Shown piece after piece: positions 9,425-18,954 of a stretch of DNA of 64,000 nucleotides. The notes beneath the pieces were generated by a model, which had not been told where the DNA came from, did not search any database, and saw nothing but the letters and a program-made list of their open reading frames with translations. The stretch comes from JBFHFS01 sp041583495 (GTDB lineage Bacteria > Bacteroidota > Bacteroidia > Bacteroidales > Marinilabiliaceae), in NCBI GenBank assembly GCA_041583495.1, contig JBFHFS010000017.1, positions 1 through 64,000 of the forward strand, read 5' to 3'. Every line of letters begins with the position of its first letter. Position 1 is the stretch's first letter. The translations under genes were made by a program, and so were the position numbers.

Positions 9425-10939
9425 TTAATAGTCATTTTGAGTTAAACCACTATCCGAATCTATCTCCGATTGAGGGATGGGCAAATATTTCTTGCTCTCA
9501 CTCCAGGTATTGGTGCGGTAAGCATTGGGAACAAGTGCAGAGGCAGCCTTGCCCGTACGAATTAAGTCCCAGTAGCGTTTTCCTTCACCCACAAACTCTA
9601 AGCGACGTTCGTTGATGATATTATCTACCGATGCAGCAATACCATTAGCACCTGTTGCCCGCACTCTAACTTCATCCAAATAAGCTTGAGCACTTCCTTC
9701 TCCGGTTGTTCCACGAGCTAATAACTCCGCAGCATTTAACAGGGTTTCGGCATAACGGTACACCCTGAGGTTATTGTTATAGTTCATATCGGGTGAAGCG
9801 GCATAATTAGCATTGCCGTTGGTTCGAGGCATGTATTTCCTCAAAAAGAATCCTGTATCCTGATAACGAGGGGAGTAGGAGGCTCCATCAGTGTCAGGAG
9901 AAGATGCAAAGTTTAAAATGCCACCATCCTTACGCTGATCACCATCACTGTACAGGTCGTACGCTGCCTGGCGAACGGGTTCAAATCCCCATCCTCCATC
10001 AAAAACGTCACTTCCTGCCAAATTATTTATTCCTATCAATTTAGGATAAACCGTACCACCATCTGCTATCGCCGAACCCCAATCTTTAGAGCCATTGGTG
10101 CTGAAATAATTAACTTCGAATATAGATTCATTACTCCACTCTCCGCTGGCTTCCCATATTCCGGCAAAATCAGGGTTCAAACCATATTGTCCACTCAAAA
10201 TGATCTCATTCATATAAGATAAGGCCTTGGAGAAACGACTGTCATCATTTTGATACATAACCACTTCAGCATATATCATATAAGCAAAAGCTTTGGACAC
10301 CCGCCCCGCGTTTTCGGAGGTGTTTTTCAAGGATAACCCACCATTACCAATGGCATCTTCCAGGGTAGATACCATACCCTCGTAAACTTCATCGGCCGTG
10401 AGTTGAGCTGTGGTGTATGGAAAATCCAGATTTACCTCATAATAAGGAATATTTCCCCAAAGTTTCCATAGCCACATGTAGTAATAGGCCCGCAATACTT
10501 TTGCTTCTGCCAGATAAAGTGCCTTGTTCGAATCGGAAATATCCTGAACATCATCCATGTATTCCATAACGGCATTGGCACGTTTCACTCCCGAGTATAA
10601 GGTCGTCCACAAATCGCCGCAAACAATTTCCGGTGTGGCTTCGAAATTAAACATCTTATGCAGATGAGGTTGGTCGCCCTGATCGTTACCACCCACATAT
10701 ACATCATCCGACATTACATCCGACACCAGGTTAAGTTGAGTCATCTGTCCCCAGGCATAATCGGTCCATGCCAGGGGGTCATAGGCAGCCACCAGGGCTT
10801 CAAATATGCGGTCTTCGGTAGTATAATAGTTATCAATCAACAAACTACTTGCCGAATCTACCTCAAGGAAATCCTCATTACAAGAGCCCATAAGAGCAGA
10901 TAAAAATATGCTGCAAAATAATATATATTTACTTTTCAT
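9425..10939 (-). CDS. SusD/RagB-family outer-membrane glycan-binding lipoprotein
   Basis: 504-residue SusD homologue. It has a lipoprotein signal (SALMGSC) followed by NEDFLEVDSASSL, typical of mature SusD N-termini. TPR-rich N-terminal segments include LAEAKVLRAYYYMWLWKLWG, and the conserved C-terminal SusD segment is INERRLEFVGEGKRYWDLIR. It forms the lid over the SusC porin and binds oligosaccharide at the cell surface. It lies 19 bp downstream of susC and is cotranscribed with it. Length is normal for the family. Confidence 0.95.
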   Translation of the reverse strand: MKSKYILFCSIFLSALMGSCNEDFLEVDSASSLLIDNYYTTEDRIFEALVAAYDPLAWTDYAWGQMTQLNLVSDVMSDDVYVGGNDQGDQPHLHKMFNFEATPEIVCGDLWTTLYSGVKRANAVMEYMDDVQDISDSNKALYLAEAKVLRAYYYMWLWKLWGNIPYYEVNLDFPYTTAQLTADEVYEGMVSTLEDAIGNGGLSLKNTSENAGRVSKAFAYMIYAEVVMYQNDDSRFSKALSYMNEIILSGQYGLNPDFAGIWEASGEWSNESIFEVNYFSTNGSKDWGSAIADGGTVYPKLIGINNLAGSDVFDGGWGFEPVRQAAYDLYSDGDQRKDGGILNFASSPDTDGASYSPRYQDTGFFLRKYMPRTNGNANYAASPDMNYNNNLRVYRYAETLLNAAELLARGTTGEGSAQAYLDEVRVRATGANGIAASVDNIINERRLEFVGEGKRYWDLIRTGKAASALVPNAYRTNTWSESKKYLPIPQSEIDSDSGLTQNDY

Positions 10940-10958
10940 TGCTTTAGGTTTTTATGTG

Positions 10959-13900
10959 TTAAAATGACAGGTTAACTCCAAGCGTAAAGGTTCTGGCCTG
11001 TGGGTAAATACCCCGATCAATACCAATAGAGGTCCCTCCTGCAGAAATCTCAGGATCAAAGCCTTCATATTTGGTAAAGGTTAAAAGGTTCTCTGCCGAA
11101 GCGTATACACGTAAATTTGTGATGAATGCTTTATTAACCAGATTTTTCGGTAAAGTATAACCCAGTGTTACATTTTTAACACGCATGTAATCACCATCTT
11201 TTACATACAGGTCGGATGACAGCCAGTTGCCGTTATTGTTTGAGAATGAGAAACGAGGAATGGTATTAGAAGTTCCTTCTCCTGTCCAACGGTCTAACAT
11301 ATAGGCAGGTAAGTTGACATACCTCAGGTCGGTACGACGGGTCGCATCGTAAATATCGTTACCGATGGCACCTTGAAGCATCAGACTAAAATCGAATCCT
11401 TTATATTCAATTCCCAGGTTCAACCCGTAGGTCCAGTCGGGCATCCCTTTACCTATCATTGTGCGATCATCATCACTTATGGCTCCATCTCCATTGATAT
11501 CAACAAATCGCACATCTCCGGGTACCGCCTTGGGCTGAATCAGATCGCCTTCATCATTTAAGTAGGTGTCGATTTCTGTATAATTCTGGAAAATACCATC
11601 TGTTTTATATCCATAAAAGAAGGGGAATGGCAGCCCATTCTCTGCCCTTGAAATGGTCCCTACGTTGGCATAGTTATCATAGTTGGAAAAACCGTCGGCA
11701 TTACCCAGGTTAATTAGTTCATTTTCTAAATAAGAAGCATTCCCTCTAATCCTGACGTCCAAATCCCCAATCATAAATTTATATCCCAGGTCAAATTCAA
11801 CGCCCCAGTTTTTCATGTCTCCCACATTACCGGTGGGCTTTGATTCTCCTACGTATGAGGGGATGGCCATGGTCATCAACATTCCGTTGGTTTTTTTCTC
11901 ATAATAATCCACGGTGAATGTTAAGGCATTTTTGAGGAGACCAAAGTCAAGCCCCAGGTCGGTTTGTTCTGATTCTTCCCATGCCAGAGAAGTGTTGGCC
12001 AGTCCCGATGCTTTGGTTCCATTCACCAATGTTCCGTCACCAGTGCCAAAGACATAATTGTTTCCTGTAGAGGTAAGGGAGGTATATCCAAAAGCACCAA
12101 TGTTCTCGTTCCCGTTTTTACCCCAGGATGCCCTCAGCTTTGTGGATGTTAACCATTCAGGACGGGATTCCATGAAGGCCTCGTTGGTAATATTCCAACC
12201 CAGTGAAACAGAGGGGAATACACCGTATTTCTTTCCCGGGCCGAAGTTGGAAGAACCATCTTTACGCAGGGTGGCTTGTAACATGTACTTTTCTGAAAAG
12301 TTATAGCTCAAACGACCAAATATGGAAGCCAGGGTATGCGGACTCCAGGCACCTCCACTGGCAGTTTGGTCACCATTCGAAGCGGTTCCGGTAGTAAAAT
12401 CAATGTTGGCTTTATCTCCGTCTTCCTCTACCATATATTTATTGCTTCCCCCTAAGCTCCTCCCTGTCGTTTCTTTGGCGGATTGCCCCAGTATTATATT
12501 GAAATTGTGCTTGTCGGCAATACTCTTTTCATACGATAAAATATTCTCTACCTGCCATGTAATCCCCGAATTCATGCTCGACCAAACCTTTGAGTAGTCG
12601 GAATAAGTTGATTTTCCCAGATAATATTCCGGGGTCCATCCATCCGTGCCGTAAAAGGCAAGGTCAGTACCAAAGGAGGATTTAAACTTTAAATTGTCCC
12701 AGATCGTTAATTCGCCCCAGAATGTGGATACAAATTTATGGGAGTTGTTATCCTCACCGGGTAAAGCAAGTTGAGCAACAGGATTGGTGATTTCGTTGTA
12801 ATCATCTCCTGCAATGGTATAAATTAAATTATTTTCCGGATCACGCTCTGCTGTTGGATGCGCAGCAGCTGCTGCCTCCTGATCCTCTTCATATAATCCC
12901 AATAAGGGAGAGAATGAAATGGCTCCTCCCAGGGCTGAGCCATACTCAGAGTTGGTTCCAATACCTTTGGAGTTTATTCTTGAATAGGCAACATTAATAC
13001 CTGCTGTAAATTTGTTTAGGTAGTTGCGGTCTTTGTCATCCAAAAGGAAATAAGTCGTATTGGACCTGAGAGAAAACCGCTCATAATTGGAGCGGTCAAA
13101 ATTTCCCCCAACGATTCCATCCTGCTTGTAATAACCTGCAGAAAAATAATACAATACTTTCTCTCCACCCCCGCTAACGCTCAACTGATGGTTTTGAACG
13201 GGCGCATTGTCGTAAAATAACAAATCCTGCCAGTCAGTGCCTTCTCCAAATGTATACGGGTCACTATACCTTCGCTCTTCCCCTGTATTAACCAGGCCCT
13301 CATTTATCAGCAAGGCATATTGCTGGGCATTTAATACATCCCGTTTGTTCCATTTGCTTTGCCAGCCTTGAGAGAAATCATAGTTGACCGATATCTTGCC
13401 TTTGTCTCCGTTTTTAGTGGTAACCAATATGACTCCATTGGCCGCACGAGCTCCATATACGGCGCCTGAGGCTGCATCCTTAAGTACTTCAATGGATTCG
13501 ATATCACTGGGATTCAAATAATCTATTCCCCCATCAATGGGCATTCCATCTACAATGTACAATGGATCACTGTTGTTAATCGTCCCAATTCCACGGATTC
13601 GCACCTGAGCTGAAGCTCCCGGTTGACCGGAAGCAGTGGTTACGGTAACCCCCGATGCAAGGCCCTTTAAGGCATTATCGATACGAACCGGTGCTACTTT
13701 TTCCAGGTCGTTTGCCGAGACTTTTGAAATAGAGGCCGTTACAACACTTTTCTTCTGAACTCCATAACCAACAACAATTACTTCATCCAGGCCAAGTACC
13801 TTTTCCCGCAAGGTCACATTTATGAGTGAACGACCTGCGATAACTTGTTCCTGGGCTTCCATTCCAATAAAACTAAATATTAAAATGCCATCTTCCGGAA

Positions 13901-14120
13901 CTTCTGCCTGTAGGGAATATTTGCCTTCCATATCCGTTATGGCCCCTAAAGTTGTTCCTTTTACTATTACCGATACTCCCGGGATTGGTTCTCCCGCCGA
14001 ATCAATTACTTTACCCTGAATGGCCTGTTGTTGCTGCGCGACGGCGCTCAGGGATACAAATAGCACTATAAACGTACATAAGAATAGCTTATGGTACATT
14101 CTCAATAATGATTTATACAT
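10959..14120 (-). CDS. SusC/RagA-family TonB-linked outer-membrane receptor
   Basis: 1053-residue SusC-type transporter for TonB-dependent uptake of oligosaccharides. Signal peptide 1-28 (ends SLSAVAQ); carboxypeptidase-regulatory-like domain about 33-110 (IQGKVIDSAGEPIPGVSVIV); the family signature LDEVIVVGYGVQKKS near 115; plug domain about 125-235 (VRIRGIGTINNSDPLYIVDG); beta-barrel to the C-terminal Phe (TFTLGVNLSF). It is the first structural gene of the beta-glucan locus. A TAACTTTG box at 14649-14642 would give a leader of about 515 nt. Its substrate is inferred from the downstream GH16/GH30/GH3 set. Confidence 0.96.
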   Translation of the reverse strand: MYKSLLRMYHKLFLCTFIVLFVSLSAVAQQQQAIQGKVIDSAGEPIPGVSVIVKGTTLGAITDMEGKYSLQAEVPEDGILIFSFIGMEAQEQVIAGRSLINVTLREKVLGLDEVIVVGYGVQKKSVVTASISKVSANDLEKVAPVRIDNALKGLASGVTVTTASGQPGASAQVRIRGIGTINNSDPLYIVDGMPIDGGIDYLNPSDIESIEVLKDAASGAVYGARAANGVILVTTKNGDKGKISVNYDFSQGWQSKWNKRDVLNAQQYALLINEGLVNTGEERRYSDPYTFGEGTDWQDLLFYDNAPVQNHQLSVSGGGEKVLYYFSAGYYKQDGIVGGNFDRSNYERFSLRSNTTYFLLDDKDRNYLNKFTAGINVAYSRINSKGIGTNSEYGSALGGAISFSPLLGLYEEDQEAAAAAHPTAERDPENNLIYTIAGDDYNEITNPVAQLALPGEDNNSHKFVSTFWGELTIWDNLKFKSSFGTDLAFYGTDGWTPEYYLGKSTYSDYSKVWSSMNSGITWQVENILSYEKSIADKHNFNIILGQSAKETTGRSLGGSNKYMVEEDGDKANIDFTTGTASNGDQTASGGAWSPHTLASIFGRLSYNFSEKYMLQATLRKDGSSNFGPGKKYGVFPSVSLGWNITNEAFMESRPEWLTSTKLRASWGKNGNENIGAFGYTSLTSTGNNYVFGTGDGTLVNGTKASGLANTSLAWEESEQTDLGLDFGLLKNALTFTVDYYEKKTNGMLMTMAIPSYVGESKPTGNVGDMKNWGVEFDLGYKFMIGDLDVRIRGNASYLENELINLGNADGFSNYDNYANVGTISRAENGLPFPFFYGYKTDGIFQNYTEIDTYLNDEGDLIQPKAVPGDVRFVDINGDGAISDDDRTMIGKGMPDWTYGLNLGIEYKGFDFSLMLQGAIGNDIYDATRRTDLRYVNLPAYMLDRWTGEGTSNTIPRFSFSNNNGNWLSSDLYVKDGDYMRVKNVTLGYTLPKNLVNKAFITNLRVYASAENLLTFTKYEGFDPEISAGGTSIGIDRGIYPQARTFTLGVNLSF

Positions 14121-14641
14121 AGTTTGTAAGTTATTATGGATTAATAAATAAGAACCTTTTTAAATTCCGTTTAGTGGTGTTCCCCTGCCACAACCGTTTG
14201 CAGGGAATTAGCCGTTGTGACCAAATACAATGGCTTTGTTTCATTGTATTTACGGCGTGTCAGGCCCCATCCTGGATTGCCGATACCTTTTAAGATTACA
14301 CTGAATTGAGTATTCATTCTATGAGTACCCAAAACCATCATTAATAGATCTAATGTTTTTTTCATCTCATTATTATTATTATTGGTTATTTATAGGTATT
14401 CCCGGTTTTTCTTTTCGGGAGCCTGCACCGTATTATGTTTTCAAGGGTGCTCGTTTCATTTGTGGTGATTTTTTTATGAATCTGTAAATCCATTAACAAA
14501 AATTCACATTACAATTTTAAATGCTAAAACACATTTTGCCTAAAAATTTTGGTATATGAATTCTCTACGGGATGGAATAAAGGGGTATGCAATCGCTATA
14601 CAGCCGGGTGTAAAAAACAGAAAGTCAGGAAAATAGAAAAA

Positions 14642-14649
14642 CAAAGTTA
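14642..14649 (-). promoter_or_regulatory. Candidate -7 box for susC operon
   Basis: The minus strand reads TAACTTTG, an exact match to the Bacteroidota -7 consensus TAnnTTTG. No good -33 TTTG is seen at the usual spacing, which fits an activator-dependent promoter such as one driven by the regulator encoded just upstream (inference). Confidence 0.45.
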
Positions 14650-14890
14650 TTTTTGGTTTTTCCCCTTTTTGAGAGGTTATTAAATGTAATCCCGCATATT
14701 TTAGGGAAATAAAGTAGAATTTTTACCGTTAATATTTGTTTAAATGGAATTCAAGGCTTAGAAACGGTAAAAGTTTTGTTTTGGGAATTGGGTTGTTGCT
14801 CGTGTAAGGTAAAATGGATGGGAATAGAAGTGCTGTTTAATGATATTTTGCTGCCGAATGAATGAGGGAGAAGGGGTTTTACTTTGAATA

Positions 14891-15039
14891 ACCCTGGGTG
14901 CAACCCAGGGTAAAGACATGAAAACTCTCTGGCAACCCCAGAGGGGTTGAATAATTAACCCGACATACAAGTTTAATATTCAGCCCCTTCAGGGCTGTAC
15001 CATTCAGGTTGTAGTCTACCGTGGGTTTGCACCCACGGT
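14891..15039. repeat. Composite hairpin repeat (REP-like)
   Basis: Four dyads lie in series: ACCCTGGGT-GCA-ACCCAGGGT (14891-14911), CTCTGG..CCCAGAG near 14927-14943, CAGCCC-CTTCA-GGGCTG (14981-14997) and ACCGTGGGT-TTGC-ACCCACGGT (15018-15039). The block is immediately 3' of the minus-strand regulator gene. It resembles the composite palindromic elements scattered between genes in many Bacteroidota genomes. Confidence 0.7.
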
Positions 15040-15082
15040 TATTCATATTGTGCCACTCCGTGGCAACATTAATTTAAAGGCA

Positions 15083-17761
15083 TTACATCTCTCTGACATA
15101 TTTGTTTAAGTCATCTTCGTGAGATAAATCTAATTTTTTCCGTAACCGGTATCTGGTAATATCCACACTTTTGGGTGATATATTCATCAGGTTGGCGATT
15201 TCCCTGGTTCCCAGATTAATCCTGATAAACGACAAAATACGAATATCGTTGGCAGTTAGATTTTTATGTTTTTCTGTCATTCGGTTTATGAAGTCCTGAT
15301 GTATCTCGGAGAATAACTTATGGAAGAGAAAATCCTGCTTCTCCTTGTTGACCTCTTCTGCAATTTTGTTTACCCATTGTTTGGCTTCCGCATTTCGCAT
15401 TTGCGAGAGTCCGTCTTTAAGGTGATTTAAAAACTCATTTTTACTGCTTATTACCTCAGTGTACTGTAGTAATTGTTCATTCCTCAGACTTAAGGTTTTT
15501 AAGGCCATCTTTTCCTTATGTAACTTCTGCTCTCTCTTTATGCTTACGTCATTTATCTTTTGCATTATTCTTATAATCATCAGAAAAACAGAAGCGATAA
15601 GAAAAAATATGGGAACCCATTTCCAGTTTGTTTGATACCAGTATGTTTCAATGTTAACGACCATTGAGTTTTCTTTTATTTCTCCACCATTAAACCTGCT
15701 TTGGAACTGAAATTCATACTTACCCCCTGTGATTCTCGAATACTCTTTCATTAACTTGTTGGCAGACCACTCGGACCATTCGGTTTCATATGGCCATAAT
15801 CTAAATCTAATCTCAGCCAAATCGCTCGACGACTTATTCGTACCCAGGTAAAAGATTAAATTCTTTCGGCCACGCTCCAGGTTTATTTGTTCTTTAACGA
15901 AAGGGTAGGTATAAGTCCTGGTGGTGTCGTTGTCGGATACTGTAATTTTCGAAATAACCGTTTTGGTCACAGGTGCCAAAGAACCATCGTTTATATTAAA
16001 CGTTGTAACGCCCCGGTCGGTGGCAATGCGTAACTCGCTGTCGTGCAGTTGAATAAATTCATCGTTTTTAACCAGGCTATTTTTTAATGAACTGAGCAGT
16101 TTCTGGTACGAATAAAAATTACCGTCCTTGAGATTTGTGAGTAGGTTTGGATAGTCATTTTGTACGTATGCAACGAAGTTGCTGTTCTTATCAAAATCCA
16201 GCGCGTTGATATTATTGCCGCTGATGAGGCTAAAGGGTTTTTCCTTAATAGGTTCAAAACCTCCATTTTTAAATTCCAGCAACGACTGGTCATCATAAAA
16301 AACGAAACGATCTTCTCCTTTAAAGAAGGTTTTTATCGATGAGAAGGTTTTCTTCTCTACTTTCTTCTCCTGGTTAAGTTTAAGCTGAACCAGGTCAAAA
16401 TATTTGGCATCACACCAAATGCATAAATTCTCCGGGTCGTATTCAATCCTGGGATTTTCCCAGATATCCAGGTTCTCCATAAAAACAAATTGATTGTTCT
16501 GGTATTTAACCAATAACAACCCGGAGTATGCTGACAATAAGAAATAGGGTGAATTTCCAAACCTGGCAATGTCCATCACGCCTGTCTCTGTGTAAAGAGG
16601 GTGCAATTGGGTGTCTTTTAATGCGAATACCCCTTTGTTATGGCAGTTAAATATCTGATCATTGATTTTCCGTAAACGCCAGTTTTGTCCGTCACTACCT
16701 TCCACCATCCGGAATGGCTCCTTTCCCTTTGAATGAAATAACCCTTTGTTTGTTGCCAATAAAGTTGTTTCATTATTATCCAGTATAGAATAGGTAGCCC
16801 CACCATCGAAGATGGTCTTTATTGGGTTTTTTAACTCTATATAGGCTATCCCATAATCCAGTCCCAACCACACATTTCCGTTAATATCCTGTCCGATGGC
16901 TAAAACGGTATTATCTAAAAGGCCATTCGCTCTTTCTATGTGGATATTGGTTCGTTTCTTTTCCAAATCGACTTTAAACAACCCTTTGGAGATGGTTCCG
17001 AGTAACAATTCATCCTCTTTGTAAGTAGCCCCGGTAAAAAAAGCACTGCCTTCAACGCCCTGGGGCAACTTAACTTTCATTAATTCCTGGCCGTTATATT
17101 TAAACAGTCGGCCATCAAAAACAAGAACATGTAGAAGGCCATTGTGTACAAACAGTTTTCGTATCTCCCCCTGCAGGATATTCTCAGCTTTTGTAACCGG
17201 ATTAAATTCAGCTCCTTTTAGTATCCCAAAATTACCCTCCTTATCCAGAGCCCATATATCTTTGTTCCAATTGGCCAATCCCCAGAAACCTTTATTTCCT
17301 TCAATGTAATTTGACTCTTTCGATTGCCTGTCGTAGGCAATTATTCTATCCTGGGTTTGGTAATAAACAGTGGTTTGGTTGCACTCAACATTCCAAACGA
17401 TGCCGGTAGTAACATCTCCGATCCAATGATATTTTAAGTTTTCAGGAGAATCTTTCACGAAATAGCCATATTCCCAGGTCCCTGCACACCAGATAGTGTC
17501 GTTATAAACGCATAGGCTCCTGACTGCATCGGCTTTCAATGTTTTGGCCATTTCCCATTCCCCAAAAATATACCGAAGCAATCCATCGTTATTTCCAAAA
17601 TATACAATACCCTCCGAATCGGTACCAACATCCCAGTTTTGCCGGCCGGCATTGTAGGCATTTTTATCAAAGCTTTTTACAACAGGTATGTAGTTATAGG
17701 CATGAGCCAAACCTGTAAGCAGGAAGACAATGAAAAAAGAAATTTGAACTCTTTTGGTCAT
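15083..17761 (-). CDS. Propeller/Y_Y_Y sensor with LuxR-type HTH (locus regulator)
   Basis: 892-residue single-chain membrane regulator. It has a signal peptide or TM at 1-21 (FFIVFLLTGLAHA). A long periplasmic beta-propeller follows (about 30-600; short repeats such as IWCAGTWEYGYF and NVWLGLDYGIAYI), then a Y_Y_Y-like domain (about 640-720), a TM helix (about 728-747; WVPIFFLIASVFLMIIRIM) and a coiled coil (about 750-825). The C-terminal helix-turn-helix is of LuxR/GerE type (LGTREIANLMNISPKSVDIT). It has no histidine kinase, receiver or AraC domain, so it differs from hybrid two-component systems and resembles a SusR-like direct sensor-activator. Its position upstream of susC, on the same strand, suggests that it senses beta-glucan oligosaccharides in the periplasm and activates the locus. 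Confidence 0.88.
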   Translation of the reverse strand: MTKRVQISFFIVFLLTGLAHAYNYIPVVKSFDKNAYNAGRQNWDVGTDSEGIVYFGNNDGLLRYIFGEWEMAKTLKADAVRSLCVYNDTIWCAGTWEYGYFVKDSPENLKYHWIGDVTTGIVWNVECNQTTVYYQTQDRIIAYDRQSKESNYIEGNKGFWGLANWNKDIWALDKEGNFGILKGAEFNPVTKAENILQGEIRKLFVHNGLLHVLVFDGRLFKYNGQELMKVKLPQGVEGSAFFTGATYKEDELLLGTISKGLFKVDLEKKRTNIHIERANGLLDNTVLAIGQDINGNVWLGLDYGIAYIELKNPIKTIFDGGATYSILDNNETTLLATNKGLFHSKGKEPFRMVEGSDGQNWRLRKINDQIFNCHNKGVFALKDTQLHPLYTETGVMDIARFGNSPYFLLSAYSGLLLVKYQNNQFVFMENLDIWENPRIEYDPENLCIWCDAKYFDLVQLKLNQEKKVEKKTFSSIKTFFKGEDRFVFYDDQSLLEFKNGGFEPIKEKPFSLISGNNINALDFDKNSNFVAYVQNDYPNLLTNLKDGNFYSYQKLLSSLKNSLVKNDEFIQLHDSELRIATDRGVTTFNINDGSLAPVTKTVISKITVSDNDTTRTYTYPFVKEQINLERGRKNLIFYLGTNKSSSDLAEIRFRLWPYETEWSEWSANKLMKEYSRITGGKYEFQFQSRFNGGEIKENSMVVNIETYWYQTNWKWVPIFFLIASVFLMIIRIMQKINDVSIKREQKLHKEKMALKTLSLRNEQLLQYTEVISSKNEFLNHLKDGLSQMRNAEAKQWVNKIAEEVNKEKQDFLFHKLFSEIHQDFINRMTEKHKNLTANDIRILSFIRINLGTREIANLMNISPKSVDITRYRLRKKLDLSHEDDLNKYVREM

Positions 17762-17813
17762 TGGGATTCTTAAATTTCTGTTTAATAATGGTGTGTTTTG
17801 ATAATGAGGTAAA

Positions 17814-17821
17814 CAAATATA
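17814..17821 (-). promoter_or_regulatory. Candidate -7 box for the regulator gene
   Basis: The minus strand reads TATATTTG, matching TAnnTTTG, about 53 nt upstream of the regulator ATG. No clear -33 element is visible. Confidence 0.55.
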
Positions 17822-18262
17822 GTGAAATAATACTCGTTTTGTTGAGGAAGTTCAGAGGAACTGTTGTAAAGCGAAGCAACGCCAAATGAATGGGGAAGGG
17901 CAAGGGAATTTTTAGGAAGGATAAATTACGGGTCACTCCTAAAGATGAAGAAAGGCAGATGTTAAGGTTAAGCTAAAACAGCGATAGATCAAAAGATTGT
18001 CGGATTTTATGTGTGTCGCCAATGAGTTACCGTGTGTTGCCAAAGCTTTCGGTGAGTGCAAAAAGCTTTCTGCCGGTGGCACTTGTGTCAAGCTTTCGGC
18101 GACCGAAGGGTGGCACAGTGGTGGAACTGGATAACAGGCATCAGGCTTGTTGGCAAGGTGTTTAATAGCCGCACAATAACAAAAGCTGACCTATGTTTCC
18201 AACACACTGCCATAAAGCAACTTATGAATGCTTGACGAAGTATTGCAACACATTTGAGAAGC
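17822..18262. other. Intergenic stretch without gene
   Basis: No supported gene. Between about 18040 and 18110 the motif AAGCTTTC occurs three times in short succession, two of them followed by GG and short GTG/GGC-rich spacers. The function of this small repeat cluster is unknown. Confidence 0.5.
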
Positions 18263-18309
18263 AAAAAAAAAGGCTATCTCAAGTTTCCTTTTGAGACAGC
18301 CTCTTTTTT
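18263..18309 (-). terminator. Rho-independent terminator of tRNA-Pro (bidirectional shape)
   Basis: The stem AGGCTATCTCAA / TTGAGACAGCCT (18271-18302) has one mismatch and a GTTTCCTT loop. It is flanked on the left by eight or nine A (T on the minus strand) and on the right by CTTTTTT. It lies 28 nt past the 3' end of the minus-strand tRNA. Confidence 0.8.
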
Positions 18310-18329
18310 ATTGCATTCCTTAAATATTG

Positions 18330-18405
18330 TCGGGGTGAGAAGATTCGAACTTCCGACCCCTCGCCCCCCAGACGAGTACTCTAAACCGTGCTGAGCTACA
18401 CCCCG
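18330..18405 (-). tRNA. tRNA-Pro(GGG)
   Basis: The minus strand folds as a full cloverleaf: acceptor CGGGGTG/CACCCCG (7 bp) with discriminator A; D-arm GCTC..GAGT with GG in the loop; anticodon stem CTCGT/GCGAG with loop CTGGGGG, giving anticodon GGG at positions 34-36; T-arm with TTCGAAT. No CCA is encoded, which is common in this phylum. It reads proline codons CCC and, by wobble, CCU. Confidence 0.95.
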
Positions 18406-18441
18406 ATATTTTAGTTATGCGTCTTATTTTTTAAGACGGTG

Positions 18442-18449
18442 CAAAGATA
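18442..18449 (-). promoter_or_regulatory. -7 box for tRNA-Pro
   Basis: The minus strand reads TATCTTTG, an exact TAnnTTTG match, about 37 nt upstream of the mature tRNA 5' end. TTGC lies 18 nt further upstream as a possible -33 element. Confidence 0.7.
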
Positions 18450-18770
18450 ACTAAAATGGGTCTTTGTGCAATTATCTTTGAAAAAAAAGTGAATGGTTTT
18501 TTCTGTTCCTCTGTTTGCCGTTTTCCAACGGTATTGATTTCAAATTGGTTAGTAGGTAATGAATCGTTATTTGTTTTTTACTATTATCTTTAAAAATGGA
18601 GTTCAATTGTCCTTTTTGGGGTTTTTAGGCGAATCATTTCTGCCGGAAGTTGAAGCGGGTGGTGTCTGTGAAAACCTGAGATGCCTGGTTGTTATAAGGG
18701 GGTATCCTTGTTTGAGGATCTGTTTTGCAATCAAAATCGCCAAATTTTTATTTCGTCTGTTTATAATAAT

Positions 18771-18778
18771 TACTTTTG
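18771..18778 (+). promoter_or_regulatory. Candidate -7 box for the ECF sigma operon
   Basis: TACTTTTG matches TAnnTTTG and lies about 175 nt upstream of the preferred ATG (125 nt upstream of the TTG alternative). A TTTCG at 18751 is a weak -33 candidate with a short spacer. Confidence 0.4.
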
Positions 18779-18954
18779 TTGTTGGCCCTCCTTAAAAAAG
18801 GTTGAGGCACTCGCTGTTTTGGTCGGTTTGCAGACCCTGCGGGATGAAGTGGTGGCCGAACACGGGATACAGAAATTTTGTTTTAGTTTGAAGAGAACTT
18901 ATTTTGAGTGATTTAAATAAAAACCAGGTACCGGGTAACCCTGAAAAGGAGGGT

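Larger units (their letters stand above)
14121..15082. other. Long intergenic region between regulator and susC
   Basis: It holds the candidate susC promoter (14642-14649), an (ATT)5-like microsatellite near 14370-14388, and a possible 64-codon leader ORF (14171-14365, minus, starting MKKTLDLLMMVLG). A block of short hairpins lies at 14891-15039, next to the regulator stop. I see no firmly supported gene here. Confidence 0.6.
18406..18954. other. Intergenic region between tRNA-Pro and ECF sigma gene
   Basis: It holds divergent promoter boxes for the tRNA (minus) and the sigma gene (plus). Short open frames here are not supported by composition or motifs. TATCTTTG also occurs on the plus strand at 18473-18480, but its target is unclear. 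Confidence 0.5.
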
